Shown piece after piece: positions 51,622 to 60,747 of a stretch of 64,000 bases of DNA. The translations under genes and the position numbers were made by a program. Under the pieces are notes generated by a model. It searched no databases. It was not told the origin of the DNA and worked only from the letters and a program-made list of their open reading frames with translations. The first letter of the stretch is position 1. The number at the start of each line of letters is the position of its first letter. Source of the stretch: Sanguibacter keddieii (lineage in GTDB: Bacteria > Actinomycetota > Actinomycetes > Actinomycetales > Actinomycetaceae); assembly GCF_001064145.1 (NCBI RefSeq), contig NZ_JVOJ01000037.1, positions 93,142-157,141 of the forward strand. Reading direction: 5' to 3'.

Positions 51622-51654
51622 GCCACGGCCTCGTCGATTGTACGAGGCCGTGGC
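51622..51654 (+). terminator. ilvE terminator
   Basis: Perfect arms GCCACGGCCTCGT (51622-51634) and ACGAGGCCGTGGC (51642-51654), loop of 7, then TTCTTT. GGCCTCGT family. Confidence 0.85.
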
Positions 51655-51710
51655 TTCTTTATGTAGTCACGATGCGAAATTGGTCCAAAGTGACAGTGGT
51701 GTCAGAACCT

Positions 51711-51730
51711 AACTAAGGCTATCCTTGGTT
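51711..51730. promoter_or_regulatory. Palindrome upstream of the ABC exporter operon
   Basis: AACTAAGG (51711-51718) and CCTTGGTT (51723-51730) around CTAT, one mismatch per arm. It partly resembles an actinobacterial iron box (TTAGGTTAG-type), with about 11 of 18 positions agreeing by eye. It lies 35 bases upstream of the first ABC gene. Confidence 0.4.
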
Positions 51731-51764
51731 ACGTACTCGTGTGCGTCATGTTGATAGGAGAACA

Positions 51765-53366
51765 ATGAAACGCGCGATCGTGGTCGTCTGCTCGTGGGCA
51801 GCGGCTCTCTGCTTGGCCGCCGCCTACCTGGCGATCGGCTGGGGCATCGATGATACTGCGGGACACAACGCCTGGTCGACGTGGTGGATCGGCGTGCTGG
51901 GGGCCCTGGGATCCGGCGTGTTCGCGTGGGCGGTCAGCGCCCTGGGAGCCGCCCAGATGAATCAGATGGAGCCCGCCCTGCGTCACTCGATGATCCGCCA
52001 GGTCTTCGCCCTGGGGCCCTCGCAGCGCACCAACGAGCGCGCGGGCCGCATCGTCAATTCCGCCACCGACGGCGTCGAGCGTGTCGCCGCCTACAAGGGC
52101 ATCTTCCTGGCCCCCATGATCGCGTCGCTGACGACCCCGATCCTCGTCGTCATTCTCGTTGCCCTAACGATTGACCCGGCCTCGGGCGGCTTCCTCGCGA
52201 TCGCGATCCCGCTGGTCCCGATCTGCGTCATGGGCTTCCGCAAGGCATTCAAGCCGGTGTCCTCGCGCTACCGCCACGCCTCGCGTCAGCTCGCCGCCAA
52301 GGAGCTCGACGCCATCCAGGGCCTGGGCGATCTGGCCCTCATGAACGCCGGCAAGGACATGGGCAAGCGCCTGGCCGAGGCCGCCGAAGATGTCCGCTCG
52401 AAGGTCATGAGCTACCTGGCCGGCAACCAGCTGATCCTCCTGGTCATCGACTCCGTCTTCTCCCTCGGCATGATCACCGGTGCGATCGCGCTGGCCCTCA
52501 TCCGCTACCAGCAGGGTGCGATCAGCGTCGGCGAGGGCATCTCCCTCGTGCTGCTCTCCTCGATCATGCTCGATCCGCTGGACCGCATCGGCCAGTTCTT
52601 CTACATCGGCATGGGTGGTATCGCGGCCAACAAGGAGATTAAGAAGTTCATCAAGCAGACTCCGCCCGTGACGGACGCCAAGGGCGTGAAGGCCCCGGCC
52701 ATCCCGCCCCAGCGCGGCGAGATCCGCCTCAGCGGCGTCTCCTTCTCCTACACCAAGGACACTCCGGTCCTGCAGGGTGCGAACTTGACCCTCACCCAGG
52801 GCGAGCACGTCGCGCTCGCTGGCCCCTCGGGTGCCGGCAAGTCCACGATCTCGGCGCTGCTGCAGGGCTTCCTGCGTCCCACGCGAGGCCGCGTGAGCCT
52901 CAACGGCGTCGACCTGGCTAGCGCGCCTCTGTCGTGGGTGCGCGCCCAGACCGCGGTCGTTGAGCAGAGCACCTACCTGTTCTCCGGCACGCTGCGAGAC
53001 AACCTGCTCCTGGCCTCTCCCGCGGCCACGGACGACCAGCTGATCGAAGCCCTGCGTGCCGCCCACCTGGGCGAGTTCGTCGACACCCTGCCCGGCGGCC
53101 TCGACGCCCGCGTAGGTGCCCGAGGCCTGGCCGTGTCGGGCGGTGAGGCCCAACGCATCGCGATCGCCCGTGCCTTCCTGAAGAACGCGTCGATCATGAT
53201 CCTGGACGAGCCCACCGCCCACGTCGACCTGGCCTCCGAGCGCGAGATCCTCGCGTCGCTGGAGACCGTGTGTGCCGGGCGCACGACCCTGACGATCTCT
53301 CACCGAGACGCCACCATCAAGGGCGCCGACCGCGTCGCGACCCTGCAGGAAGGAACGATCCGATGA
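51765..53366 (+). CDS. ABC exporter half, permease-ATPase fusion (CydD-like)
   Basis: 533 aa from ATG 51765, with AGGAG six bases upstream; the earlier frame start has no ribosome site. N-terminal six-helix membrane domain (WWIGVLGALGSGVFAWAVSALGAA; PILVVILVALTIDPASGGFLAIAIPLVPICVMGF; IDSVFSLGMITGAIALALI), then nucleotide-binding domain: Walker A GPSGAGKST, signature VSGGEAQRIAIARAF, Walker B IMILDEPTAHVD, His in TISHRD. The membrane part resembles the CydD/CydC branch. It overlaps the next half-transporter by 4 bases, so the two form a heterodimer. Substrate unknown. Confidence 0.85.
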   Translation: MKRAIVVVCSWAAALCLAAAYLAIGWGIDDTAGHNAWSTWWIGVLGALGSGVFAWAVSALGAAQMNQMEPALRHSMIRQVFALGPSQRTNERAGRIVNSATDGVERVAAYKGIFLAPMIASLTTPILVVILVALTIDPASGGFLAIAIPLVPICVMGFRKAFKPVSSRYRHASRQLAAKELDAIQGLGDLALMNAGKDMGKRLAEAAEDVRSKVMSYLAGNQLILLVIDSVFSLGMITGAIALALIRYQQGAISVGEGISLVLLSSIMLDPLDRIGQFFYIGMGGIAANKEIKKFIKQTPPVTDAKGVKAPAIPPQRGEIRLSGVSFSYTKDTPVLQGANLTLTQGEHVALAGPSGAGKSTISALLQGFLRPTRGRVSLNGVDLASAPLSWVRAQTAVVEQSTYLFSGTLRDNLLLASPAATDDQLIEALRAAHLGEFVDTLPGGLDARVGARGLAVSGGEAQRIAIARAFLKNASIMILDEPTAHVDLASEREILASLETVCAGRTTLTISHRDATIKGADRVATLQEGTIR

Positions 53367-55126
53367 CCCGCAGGCAACTGTCTCTTCGACTCCTGTCGAT
53401 CACGCGGCGCGTCCTGCCGCCCCTCGCGGCCTCCATTGCCGCCCGCATCGTCTTCCTGATGATCGGTATCGCCCTGTTTGCCCTCGGTGGCTGGGCGGTC
53501 GCCGGCCTCGCGTCGGGGGAGAGCGCCTGGAGCATCGTGCTGATCATCGGCTGTGCGATTGGCCTGAGTCTGCTCAAGGGCCTGGCCCGCTACCTCGAGC
53601 AGTTCGCCGGTCATTTCGTGGCCTTCCACTCCCTGGCGATGCTGCGCAACTACTTCTACGACCAGCTCGAGCCCCAGGCTCCCGCGGGCACGGATCGCCT
53701 GGATTCGGGCGACATCATGAACCGCGTGACGAAGGATATCGACCGCGTCGAGGTCTTCTTCGCCCACACGCTCGCCCCCGTCACGACGGCCATCATCGTC
53801 CCGATCCTGTCGGTCGTGTGGATGGGCAGCGCCGTGTCCTGGACGCTGGCCGCCGTACTGGCTCCCTTCCTGCTGATCGTCGGCGCGGTCATTCCGTTCC
53901 TGGGTTCCGGCTCCACCGCCCGCGCGGCGCGTGAGCTGCGCGAGGCCCGCGGCGCGATCGCCGCCCACGTGACCGACTCGGTGCAGGGCGTGCGTGAGGT
54001 CCTCGCCTTTGGGGGTCAGGAGCGCCGCGAAGCCGAGATGAGCGCCATTGAAAAGCGCATCTCCTCGGGTCTTGGCACCCAGGGCCGCTGGATCGCGCTG
54101 CGACGCGGGCTCAACCAGACCGCCGTCGCCCTCGGCGTCGTCACGGTCGCCATGGTCGCGGGATCGAACGTGCTCGCCGAGACGCTGACGCTGCCCCAGG
54201 CGGGCCTCGCCCTCGGCATCGCGATGGGGTCCTTCGGACCGGTCCTCGCGGTCGAGGAGTTCGCCGCCGACCTGGATCAGGCCTTCGCGTCGGCGGCCCG
54301 CGTCTTTGCGATCACCGACCGCGCGCCCGTCGTTGCCGACCCGGCCACCCCCAAGCCGCTGACCCCGGGCGACATCGAGTTCACCGACGTTACCTTCGCC
54401 TACCCGACGGACGAGGAGGCCCCCGCGCCCGCCCCCACGGTCCTGGGCGGCGTCAGCATCCGCATCCCCGCCGGCAAGCGCACCGCCATCGTGGGTGCCT
54501 CCGGCTCGGGCAAGTCGACGCTGGCCTCGCTGCTGACCCGCACGTGGGACCCGGCCTCGGGCACCGTCACCATCGGTGGAACGAACGTGGCCGACGCGTC
54601 CCTGCGCGACCTGCGCGCGACGGTCGCCTCCGCGCCCCAGCGTCCCTACCTGTTTAATGACACGCTGCGCGCCAACTTGCTGCTCGCTGCACCCGGCGCG
54701 AGCGAGGCGGACCTGGAGCGCGCGCTGGAGGCCGTGGATCTCACCGACTGGCTGGCCACGGAAAAGGACGGCCTGGACACGGTGGTTGGCGACATGGGCG
54801 AGCGCCTGTCGGGTGGCCAGCGTCAGCGCCTGGCCCTGGCCCGCGCGCTCCTGCGCGACGCCCCGATCTACGTCTTCGACGAGGCCACGAGCCAGGTCGA
54901 CCCGGCCACCGAGGGGCGCGTGCGCGAGGGCATCGCGCGCGTCGCGAAGGGCCGCACCATCGTCGAGATCGCCCACCGCATCAGCGCCGTGCGCGACGCC
55001 GACCAGATCATCGTCATGGACGCGGGCCGTGTCGTGGAAGTCGGAACCTACGCTGAACTGCACGCACGCGGCGGCGCACTCGCCGCCCTGGAAGCGCGCG
55101 AAACTACCGATCAACCCAGCGCCTGA
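53363..55126 (+). CDS. ABC exporter half, permease-ATPase fusion (CydC-like)
   Basis: 587 aa from ATG 53363 (ATGA overlap). Membrane domain with helices such as IVFLMIGIALFALGGWAVAGLA and TTAIIVPILSVVWMGSAVSWTLAAVLAPFLLIVGAVIPFL; ATPase: Walker A GASGSGKST, signature LSGGQRQRLALARAL, Walker B IYVFDEATSQVD, His in EIAHRI. Both halves have intact Walker B glutamates. Together they make a heterodimeric exporter of lipids, peptides, thiols or a metallophore. The preceding palindrome hints at metal control but that is tentative. Confidence 0.86.
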   Translation: MTRRQLSLRLLSITRRVLPPLAASIAARIVFLMIGIALFALGGWAVAGLASGESAWSIVLIIGCAIGLSLLKGLARYLEQFAGHFVAFHSLAMLRNYFYDQLEPQAPAGTDRLDSGDIMNRVTKDIDRVEVFFAHTLAPVTTAIIVPILSVVWMGSAVSWTLAAVLAPFLLIVGAVIPFLGSGSTARAARELREARGAIAAHVTDSVQGVREVLAFGGQERREAEMSAIEKRISSGLGTQGRWIALRRGLNQTAVALGVVTVAMVAGSNVLAETLTLPQAGLALGIAMGSFGPVLAVEEFAADLDQAFASAARVFAITDRAPVVADPATPKPLTPGDIEFTDVTFAYPTDEEAPAPAPTVLGGVSIRIPAGKRTAIVGASGSGKSTLASLLTRTWDPASGTVTIGGTNVADASLRDLRATVASAPQRPYLFNDTLRANLLLAAPGASEADLERALEAVDLTDWLATEKDGLDTVVGDMGERLSGGQRQRLALARALLRDAPIYVFDEATSQVDPATEGRVREGIARVAKGRTIVEIAHRISAVRDADQIIVMDAGRVVEVGTYAELHARGGALAALEARETTDQPSA

Positions 55127-55206
55127 TAGGCGCATGCGCGCGGGGGATGGGGCCACGGCCTCGTCCCGCGCGTGTTGACGCGCCCGATACCGATAGGATT
55201 CGACCT

Positions 55207-56424
55207 ATGGAAAGACTGATCGGCTGGACGAAAGCTGACGCGTGGGGCTCCACGAACGCGATCCCCGAGTTCTTGGGGGCCGCCGCCGGGGACGACCCGG
55301 TGTCCGAGGTGTGGTTTGGCGCCCACCCGGACGGACCGACGCTGCTGACGGGCGGGCAGACCCTCGCCGAGCACATTGGCGAGGACCCCAAGCGAGCGCT
55401 CGGCGGTGGCTTGCTCTACGCGTTTGGGCCGACCCTGCCGTACCTGGCGAAGATCATCGCCCCCGCCCAGACCCTGAGCCTGCAGGTGCATCCGACGAAG
55501 GAGATCGCGCGCGAGGGCTACCTGCGCGAGGAGGTCCTGGGGATTGAGCGCACGGACATGCGCCGCGTCTACCGGGACATGAACCACAAGCCCGAGATGA
55601 TCTACGCGCTCACCGAGTTCAGCGCCCTCGTCGGTTTCCGCGTGCCGCGTAAGGCCCGCCAGCTCCTCGTCGGCCTGGAGGGCGAGCTCGCCGACCGCCT
55701 GCGTCACCGCCTCAAGCTCTCCACCGTGCGCGGGGGCCTGCGCTCCCTGGCCACCTGGCTGTTCGACGAGGACTCCCCGGCGACCCCCGAGCTCGTCGAA
55801 GAGTTCGTGGCCGCGTGCCGCTCCCGTCTCGCGTCGGGCACGTCCCCCTCGCCGCGCACCGACGAACTCGTGAGCGTCCTGGGTGAGAAGCACCCGGGCG
55901 ACCCGGGCATCATCGTCGCCTTCCTCATGAACCCGGTGTCCCTGCGCCCGGGCGAGGCGGTCTACATTCCGCCGCGCCAGATCCACGCCTACCAGTCGGG
56001 CCTGGGCATTGAGGTCATGGCCTCCTCCGACAACGTCGTGCGCGCCGGCCTGACCGGCAAGTACGTGGACTCCGCCCAGCTCGTGGAAATCACCGAGTTT
56101 TCGGCGCTGCCGCCCGTGCGCGTGGCCCCCGAGCACCCCTCGGCGACAACGGACCGTTTCCTGGCACCCGCCCAGGAGTTCGAGCTGTCGGTGACGACGC
56201 TGTCACCCGGCAAGCACATCTCCCGCGTGGACGAGGTCGCCGTGCCCGGGGAAGGCCCGCGCATCGTCATCGCGACCTCCGGGTCGGTCACCCTGCACGT
56301 AAGCGAGGAGCAGGGCGGGGATAGCGTGGAGCTGAGCCGTGGCCAGGCTGTGTTCGTCTCGGCCGCCGAGCGGCGCGTGTGGGCGTACGGCACCGGTTCG
56401 TTTGTGCAGGTCGCGGCCCCCTGA
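55207..56424 (+). CDS. manA: Mannose-6-phosphate isomerase, class I
   Basis: 405 aa from ATG 55207; upstream codons in frame lack a ribosome site. Class I motifs: KADAWGSTNAIPEFLG, VSEVWFGAHPDGP, zinc ligands Q and H in LSLQVHPTKE, E in NHKPEMIYAL, H in PPRQIHAYQSGLGIEVMASSDNVVRAGLT. C-terminal cupin-like segment follows. The enzyme interconverts fructose-6-phosphate and mannose-6-phosphate for glycan and mannose use. Confidence 0.95.
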   Translation: MERLIGWTKADAWGSTNAIPEFLGAAAGDDPVSEVWFGAHPDGPTLLTGGQTLAEHIGEDPKRALGGGLLYAFGPTLPYLAKIIAPAQTLSLQVHPTKEIAREGYLREEVLGIERTDMRRVYRDMNHKPEMIYALTEFSALVGFRVPRKARQLLVGLEGELADRLRHRLKLSTVRGGLRSLATWLFDEDSPATPELVEEFVAACRSRLASGTSPSPRTDELVSVLGEKHPGDPGIIVAFLMNPVSLRPGEAVYIPPRQIHAYQSGLGIEVMASSDNVVRAGLTGKYVDSAQLVEITEFSALPPVRVAPEHPSATTDRFLAPAQEFELSVTTLSPGKHISRVDEVAVPGEGPRIVIATSGSVTLHVSEEQGGDSVELSRGQAVFVSAAERRVWAYGTGSFVQVAAP

Positions 56425-56585
56425 CCGGGGTGCGTCGCGCGCCGTGACGAGGCCGTGGTGGGCCGCGTTGTCAAGTCGTCCCACGTGGTGGTCTTGGTTC
56501 CTGGCAAAGCCTTGTAGGCGTGTTGTTTTCCTCTAACATAGAAGCCGGGCCTCATCTCCGCTCGCTGCGACGAGACCCGAATGTC

Positions 56586-56628
56586 AATCGCAGTGTGGGT
56601 ACCGCGTGGGGGTGCCCGCACTGCGATT
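56586..56628 (-). terminator. Hairpin after the amidotransferase gene
   Basis: Arms AATCGCAGTGTGGGTACC (56586-56603) and GGTGCCCGCACTGCGATT (56611-56628), 18 bases with two G-T pairs, loop of 7, 12 bases after the stop of the minus-strand amidotransferase gene. Confidence 0.75.
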
Positions 56629-56639
56629 CTGTGTGCGCC

Positions 56640-57332
56640 TTAGAAGACGCCGCTGACCCAGTCGGCCAGGGTCTTGCAGGTGGAGGCCAGCTCACCCTCG
56701 TGGGCGTCGTAGCCGGCCACGATGTCCTCGGTGTCAACGTCCTCGTTGTTCACAGCCCACACGGTCGCGGTCTCGCGCGTGACCTCGGGGTGGAACTGGA
56801 CGCCCAAGGCGGTGCCGTAGGAGAAGATCTGCGTGTACTTGTCCGAGCGCGCCCACTCGCGCGCGCCGTGGGGGAGCTCCACGATGGCGTCGCCATGGTC
56901 GGCGAACACCGTGTGGGTCGAAGCCAGGGCCATGCGCAGGGGGACGGCTCCGCCGCCGCCCGCCTGGTCGTTCGTGCCCCAGGCCAGGGAGATGACGCCG
57001 TATTCGGGGCCCGCCGGGTCAGCAACACTGACGCGCCCGCCGAAGGTCGCGGCGATCAGCTGGGCGCCCAGGCAAATGCCGAGCACTCGGATGCGTGCGG
57101 CGACGCAGCTGCGCACGAGTGTGCGTTCAGCTTCCAGCCACGGCCAGGCCTCGTCGTCGTAGGCGTTCGCCCGGCCACCCAGCAGGATGAGGGCATCCGG
57201 CAGGGGAGCGGCCGCCAGGTCCTGGAGACGCTGCGGGTCCTCCCAGGCGCGCACCACCTCGTGACCGCCGAGGAAGGCGGACAGCTGACCCACCGGAACG
57301 ATCGGGTCGTTTTGAATCACGAGGATGTTCAT
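56640..57332 (-). CDS. Class I glutamine amidotransferase-like protein
   Basis: 230 aa. Catalytic Cys87 in GICLGAQLIA; His181 and Glu183 in VQFHPEV; these are the class I triad. The N-terminal NILVIQNDPIVPVGQ is of the GMP-synthase-like subgroup (YfeJ/GuaA-like amidotransferase domains without a synthetase). It hydrolyses glutamine or modifies a small molecule; the substrate is not known. Monocistronic. Confidence 0.88.
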   Translation of the reverse strand: MNILVIQNDPIVPVGQLSAFLGGHEVVRAWEDPQRLQDLAAAPLPDALILLGGRANAYDDEAWPWLEAERTLVRSCVAARIRVLGICLGAQLIAATFGGRVSVADPAGPEYGVISLAWGTNDQAGGGGAVPLRMALASTHTVFADHGDAIVELPHGAREWARSDKYTQIFSYGTALGVQFHPEVTRETATVWAVNNEDVDTEDIVAGYDAHEGELASTCKTLADWVSGVF

Positions 57333-57365
57333 ACATCAATTGTAGTCGCGATCACGCGCAGACAC

Positions 57366-58439
57366 CTATCGGCCCTTGAAGAACGTGAACAGCTGGCGCT
57401 CGCGGATCACCATGGCTGTGATTGCGACACCGATGAGCGTCCACGACGCGGCACAGGCGCCCTCGGTTGCGACCAAACGGATGAGATCGGAGCGATCCCC
57501 GGGCGCCGCTCCGCTCAGGATTGTCAGGCATATGGCGGAGGTGAGGACGAATGCGCAGCCCACCCACGACACCGCCTCACACAGTTGGAGGAACGTCGTA
57601 TCCGACGTGCGGAGCCCAGCGTGCAGCGCCGAGGCGATCTCCAGACGACGCCACCACGTCGCAGCGGCCCCTACCGCGGCACCGATGGCGCTCGCGGCGA
57701 TCCACGCCCACCAGGTGGGCCTCTGTCGCAGTTGCCCCGCCGCGTCGAAGGTCGTTCCGCGCGTAGGGTTCATGGCCAGGACCTGGGCGTTCTGGTCGTC
57801 GCTTCCAACGAGGGCTGAGCGCACCAAGGCATCCACGTCATCGCTGTGCGGCCACGACTCGTACCAGCACTCATCGAAGGTCCCGATCGCCGGCACGGGG
57901 GCGAGAGCCGCGTAGGCGTAGCCGGGACGGCGCCCGTCGTTCTCATCCCACGGGTAGGTGCCCGCGACTTCGGCCTGCCCGTCTGCGAGGGGAAGAAAGG
58001 CACCTTGAGGGGTGCCGAGGTCCTCGGCTACCTGTTCAGGGAGCAGAATTCCCGTCGGATCGGCCGTTGTTGTCCCCAGGAGAGAGACGGTTCCAGGCGT
58101 GACTTCGTACAGAGGTAGCGACGAGGCAGGAAGGGCGAGCGGTGACAAGCCGGACTCGACCGAGCGAACGGCTCCTGCACGCACCCCGGGAATTCGCGAC
58201 AGGGCATCGCAGGTAGCCCCGTCGATGCTGCCTTGCGCTTGGAGGACACGCACCGATCCCAGATGGACACGGAAAGAGGCCGCCTCAACGCTGACGGAAC
58301 GAAGCGAGAACGCATCGGCGCAGATGATGCCTCCGACCAGGGCGGTGGCCAGGATAGTCAGCATCCCGACGCGGGCCGTCCCGCTCAGGCAGTCCCTCCA
58401 GGCCTCGGACAGGAGTGCGCGCCACGAGAGTGTGCTCAT
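57366..58439 (-). CDS. ABC transporter permease with large extracytoplasmic domain
   Basis: 357 aa. One N-terminal helix (ARVGMLTILATALVGGIICADAFSL), a ~200-residue extracytoplasmic part, and three C-terminal helices (WWAWIAASAIGAAVGAAATWW; CEAVSWVGCAFVLTSAICLTI; ACAASWTLIGVAITAMVI). That 1+3 topology is the MacB/FtsX type. It overlaps the ATP-binding gene by 4 bases and is last in the operon. Likely passenger: peptide, lipoprotein or antibiotic; unproven. Confidence 0.8.
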   Translation of the reverse strand: MSTLSWRALLSEAWRDCLSGTARVGMLTILATALVGGIICADAFSLRSVSVEAASFRVHLGSVRVLQAQGSIDGATCDALSRIPGVRAGAVRSVESGLSPLALPASSLPLYEVTPGTVSLLGTTTADPTGILLPEQVAEDLGTPQGAFLPLADGQAEVAGTYPWDENDGRRPGYAYAALAPVPAIGTFDECWYESWPHSDDVDALVRSALVGSDDQNAQVLAMNPTRGTTFDAAGQLRQRPTWWAWIAASAIGAAVGAAATWWRRLEIASALHAGLRTSDTTFLQLCEAVSWVGCAFVLTSAICLTILSGAAPGDRSDLIRLVATEGACAASWTLIGVAITAMVIRERQLFTFFKGR

Positions 58440-59071
58440 CGCTGCTCCTCCTCGTCCTGGAAGCGGGCGAGGTCAATGACGGCGTCGCACTGCGCGCGAA
58501 TCGACGGATCGTGCGTCGCGATCACGACGCTCACCCCGTCCTCGCGCAGCGAGCCGAGCGTGGAGGCGATGTCGCGTGCCGTGGACTGATCAAGCTGCGC
58601 GGTCGGTTCATCTACGAGGAGCAGGGTGGGGGCGCACGCGAGCCCGCGCGCGAGGAGCACACGCTGAGCCTCCCCGCCCGACAGATCCCGAAATGGGCGG
58701 GTCGCCAGATGCGCCAGATTGAAAGCGTCGAGGAGCCGGTTCGCCTCCACATCGGCCTGCGCCCGGCTCATGCCACGGGCCAACAGGGGCAGCGCGACGT
58801 GGTCAATCGTGCTGCGCGCACGAACGCCGAACGGGTTCTGGAAGACCCACGCAATGCGGGGCTTCTGCTCACCAGGCGGACGGGGGACGCTGATCGTTCC
58901 CTCGGCTGGAGCGTCCCATCCTGCGATCAGCGACAGCAGGGTTGATTTGCCAGAACCGGACGGGCCGATGATGGCGGTGAGGGCACCGTCCTCGCAGCGG
59001 GCACTCAGATGGCGAAAGAGCCACGGGCTTGCGGCGAACTTGTGCCCGACGTTGTCTAGCTCGACGGACAT
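58436..59071 (-). CDS. ABC transporter ATP-binding protein (MacB/LolD type)
   Basis: 211 aa from ATG 59071 (GAGGGA five bases upstream). Walker A GPSGSGKST, Q-loop region RIAWVFQNPFGVR, signature LSGGEAQRVLLARGL, Walker B LLLVDEPTAQLD, His in IATHDPSIR. Size and motifs fit the MacB/LolD group working with the permease downstream and the fusion protein upstream, which it overlaps by 16 bases. Confidence 0.9.
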   Translation of the reverse strand: MSVELDNVGHKFAASPWLFRHLSARCEDGALTAIIGPSGSGKSTLLSLIAGWDAPAEGTISVPRPPGEQKPRIAWVFQNPFGVRARSTIDHVALPLLARGMSRAQADVEANRLLDAFNLAHLATRPFRDLSGGEAQRVLLARGLACAPTLLLVDEPTAQLDQSTARDIASTLGSLREDGVSVVIATHDPSIRAQCDAVIDLARFQDEEEQR

Positions 59072-60099
59072 GAGCGTCCCTCGACGGCGGTGTCGACGGC
59101 GGAGAGCGGGGTCGTTGGCAGGACGTAGGTTCGGCCGAGCTGGGAAGAAATGATGGAGACGGGAATCGGAGTGCCGCTTGCAAAGACGCACGCGTTCGTC
59201 GCGTCTCCGATCACTGAGGCCGGCGGGATGACCGTGACGGTGATGGGGGCGGCGAGCTTCCAGGAGACGGGCAGCTGAACGGGTCCATCGCCGCTCGGGG
59301 CGGAACGGACGAAAGTCGCGTATTCGCTGGAGGACAGGATCGTCGCCGTCAGTGTGGGGTCGGTGATCACGCCATCAGCGGGAACGGGGTAGTCCGTCTC
59401 CCCCAGAGTGATGACGTGGTCCGCGGGATACGCGTCCGGTGGGACGGAGAGGCGCAAAGCGTCGCGGGAGTCCTCAAGGGTGAGGAGAACCGTCTGTGTA
59501 TCGACGCTGTCACCCAGGCGAACGGGGACCGTCGAGGGGGTGACGGTCGGCGAGGGGATCCACAGGACGTGAGAGGCTTCGATGCGGGAGGGAACGCCAC
59601 CAGCTCCGTCGTTCACGCCCATCGCCGAGGCCAGGGCCGATCGCGTGGCGGCCGTGACCCGCTGAGATTCCGCGGGAGCCGCGTATCCGAGCCGAGCAAG
59701 CTCAGCGTTCAGGGCTGCAATGTCTGGTCCGGTCGCTCCATCCACCACGTCCTGATAGAGAGGAGTGGACAGGGCTAAGGCAAGAAGGGGCAGTCCGTCG
59801 ATCTCGCAGGGAATGGAACCTGACGTGATGGGAGTTCCCGGTGCTGCCTGGAGCGCCGTGATGCGCCCGGCGATGGGGGAGGTAAGTTCGTGAGGCGAGG
59901 CCGGGGGAATCGTGAGGGTGAGGGAGCGTGTATCGGTGAATTCGCGGGTGGTGACGGGGACCGTCGATGGAGCAGATGACGATGCCAACGAGGCCGGGGT
60001 GGGCGGCGAGGCAATGAGGATACCCGCGCTGACCCCACCCGCACCGGCGATGAGAGCGACAAACGCGGTGAGGGCGAGCCAGCGGCGAGAAGATGCCAT
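59056..60099 (-). CDS. Membrane-fusion-like protein with peptidoglycan-binding-like segment
   Basis: 347 aa. An N-terminal membrane anchor (WLALTAFVALIAGAGGVSAGILIA), then a biotinyl-lipoyl-like half (SPIAGRITALQAAPGTPITSGSIPCEIDG), then GATGPDIAALNAELARLGYAAPAES, which resembles a PG_binding_1 domain in the place normally taken by coiled coil of HlyD proteins. The end has beta-barrel-like strands (VRLGDSVDTQTVLLTLEDSRDALRLSVP). It fits Gram-positive MacA-like adaptors with a peptidoglycan-binding insert. First ABC-associated gene after the lipoprotein. Confidence 0.78.
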   Translation of the reverse strand: MASSRRWLALTAFVALIAGAGGVSAGILIASPPTPASLASSSAPSTVPVTTREFTDTRSLTLTIPPASPHELTSPIAGRITALQAAPGTPITSGSIPCEIDGLPLLALALSTPLYQDVVDGATGPDIAALNAELARLGYAAPAESQRVTAATRSALASAMGVNDGAGGVPSRIEASHVLWIPSPTVTPSTVPVRLGDSVDTQTVLLTLEDSRDALRLSVPPDAYPADHVITLGETDYPVPADGVITDPTLTATILSSSEYATFVRSAPSGDGPVQLPVSWKLAAPITVTVIPPASVIGDATNACVFASGTPIPVSIISSQLGRTYVLPTTPLSAVDTAVEGRSCPSS

Positions 60100-60123
60100 C
60101 TCAACTCCTGAGGGTGGTTGTGG

Positions 60124-60747
60124 TCATTTGCTGGGGTCTTCGACGCATCGTTGCCAAATGTCGGGCCCCTGAGCTGGGTCGATGAAAGGCAACGTGCTTG
60201 CGAGAGGCGTTCCGCTCTCGCGAGCGCGTGCGAGCTCTTGGGTCGTGAAGGACGGCTCAACCGCCTTGTTGCGGATCAAACACTGCGTGTACAGCTCGTT
60301 GATATCCCGGTGGTCCGGGTTGACTCGCATGTCGAACTCGAGCGCCTCGATGATCGGCTGACCGGCATCGATGGAACAGGTATGGACGAATTCTTCTTGC
60401 TGTTCCTCAGATATGGAGGAGCCGACCGGCTGATCGGGGACGCTCAGCGTGCCGCTCGGGTCAAACGATGCGCCGGTGACGCCCTTGTCTGTCAGGCAGC
60501 TCAGCACGCGCTGACGCATGTCCTGGAGTTCTGCCTCGCTGATGGCAGAGTCGGCGAGGACAGATTGAACGAACTCGTTGGACGCCCACTCACTGCGCGC
60601 CTGCTCAATGTCGGCAGCCCACGGCCCCTCCGCCGCGGGCGTGGTCTGTTGGCAGCCGCACGCTGTGGCGACGATGACAAGCGCGGCAGCGAGCAAACCA
60701 ACGCGCGAACGGATGGAGTACGTGCCCTCCCTGGTGTTTGCTCCCAT
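60124..60747 (-). CDS. Lipoprotein of the ABC export operon, unknown function
   Basis: 207 aa. The N-terminal signal (RSRVGLLAAALVIVATAC) gives a lipobox Cys at 30 with a second Cys at 32. The mature part is acidic, with RVLSCLTDKG and FVHTCSID plus YTQCLIRNKA, i.e. several cysteines that may form disulfides. Twenty-four bases downstream is the membrane-fusion gene. No known domain recognised; it may be the extracytoplasmic client or receptor of the ABC system. Confidence 0.7.
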   Translation of the reverse strand: MGANTREGTYSIRSRVGLLAAALVIVATACGCQQTTPAAEGPWAADIEQARSEWASNEFVQSVLADSAISEAELQDMRQRVLSCLTDKGVTGASFDPSGTLSVPDQPVGSSISEEQQEEFVHTCSIDAGQPIIEALEFDMRVNPDHRDINELYTQCLIRNKAVEPSFTTQELARARESGTPLASTLPFIDPAQGPDIWQRCVEDPSK

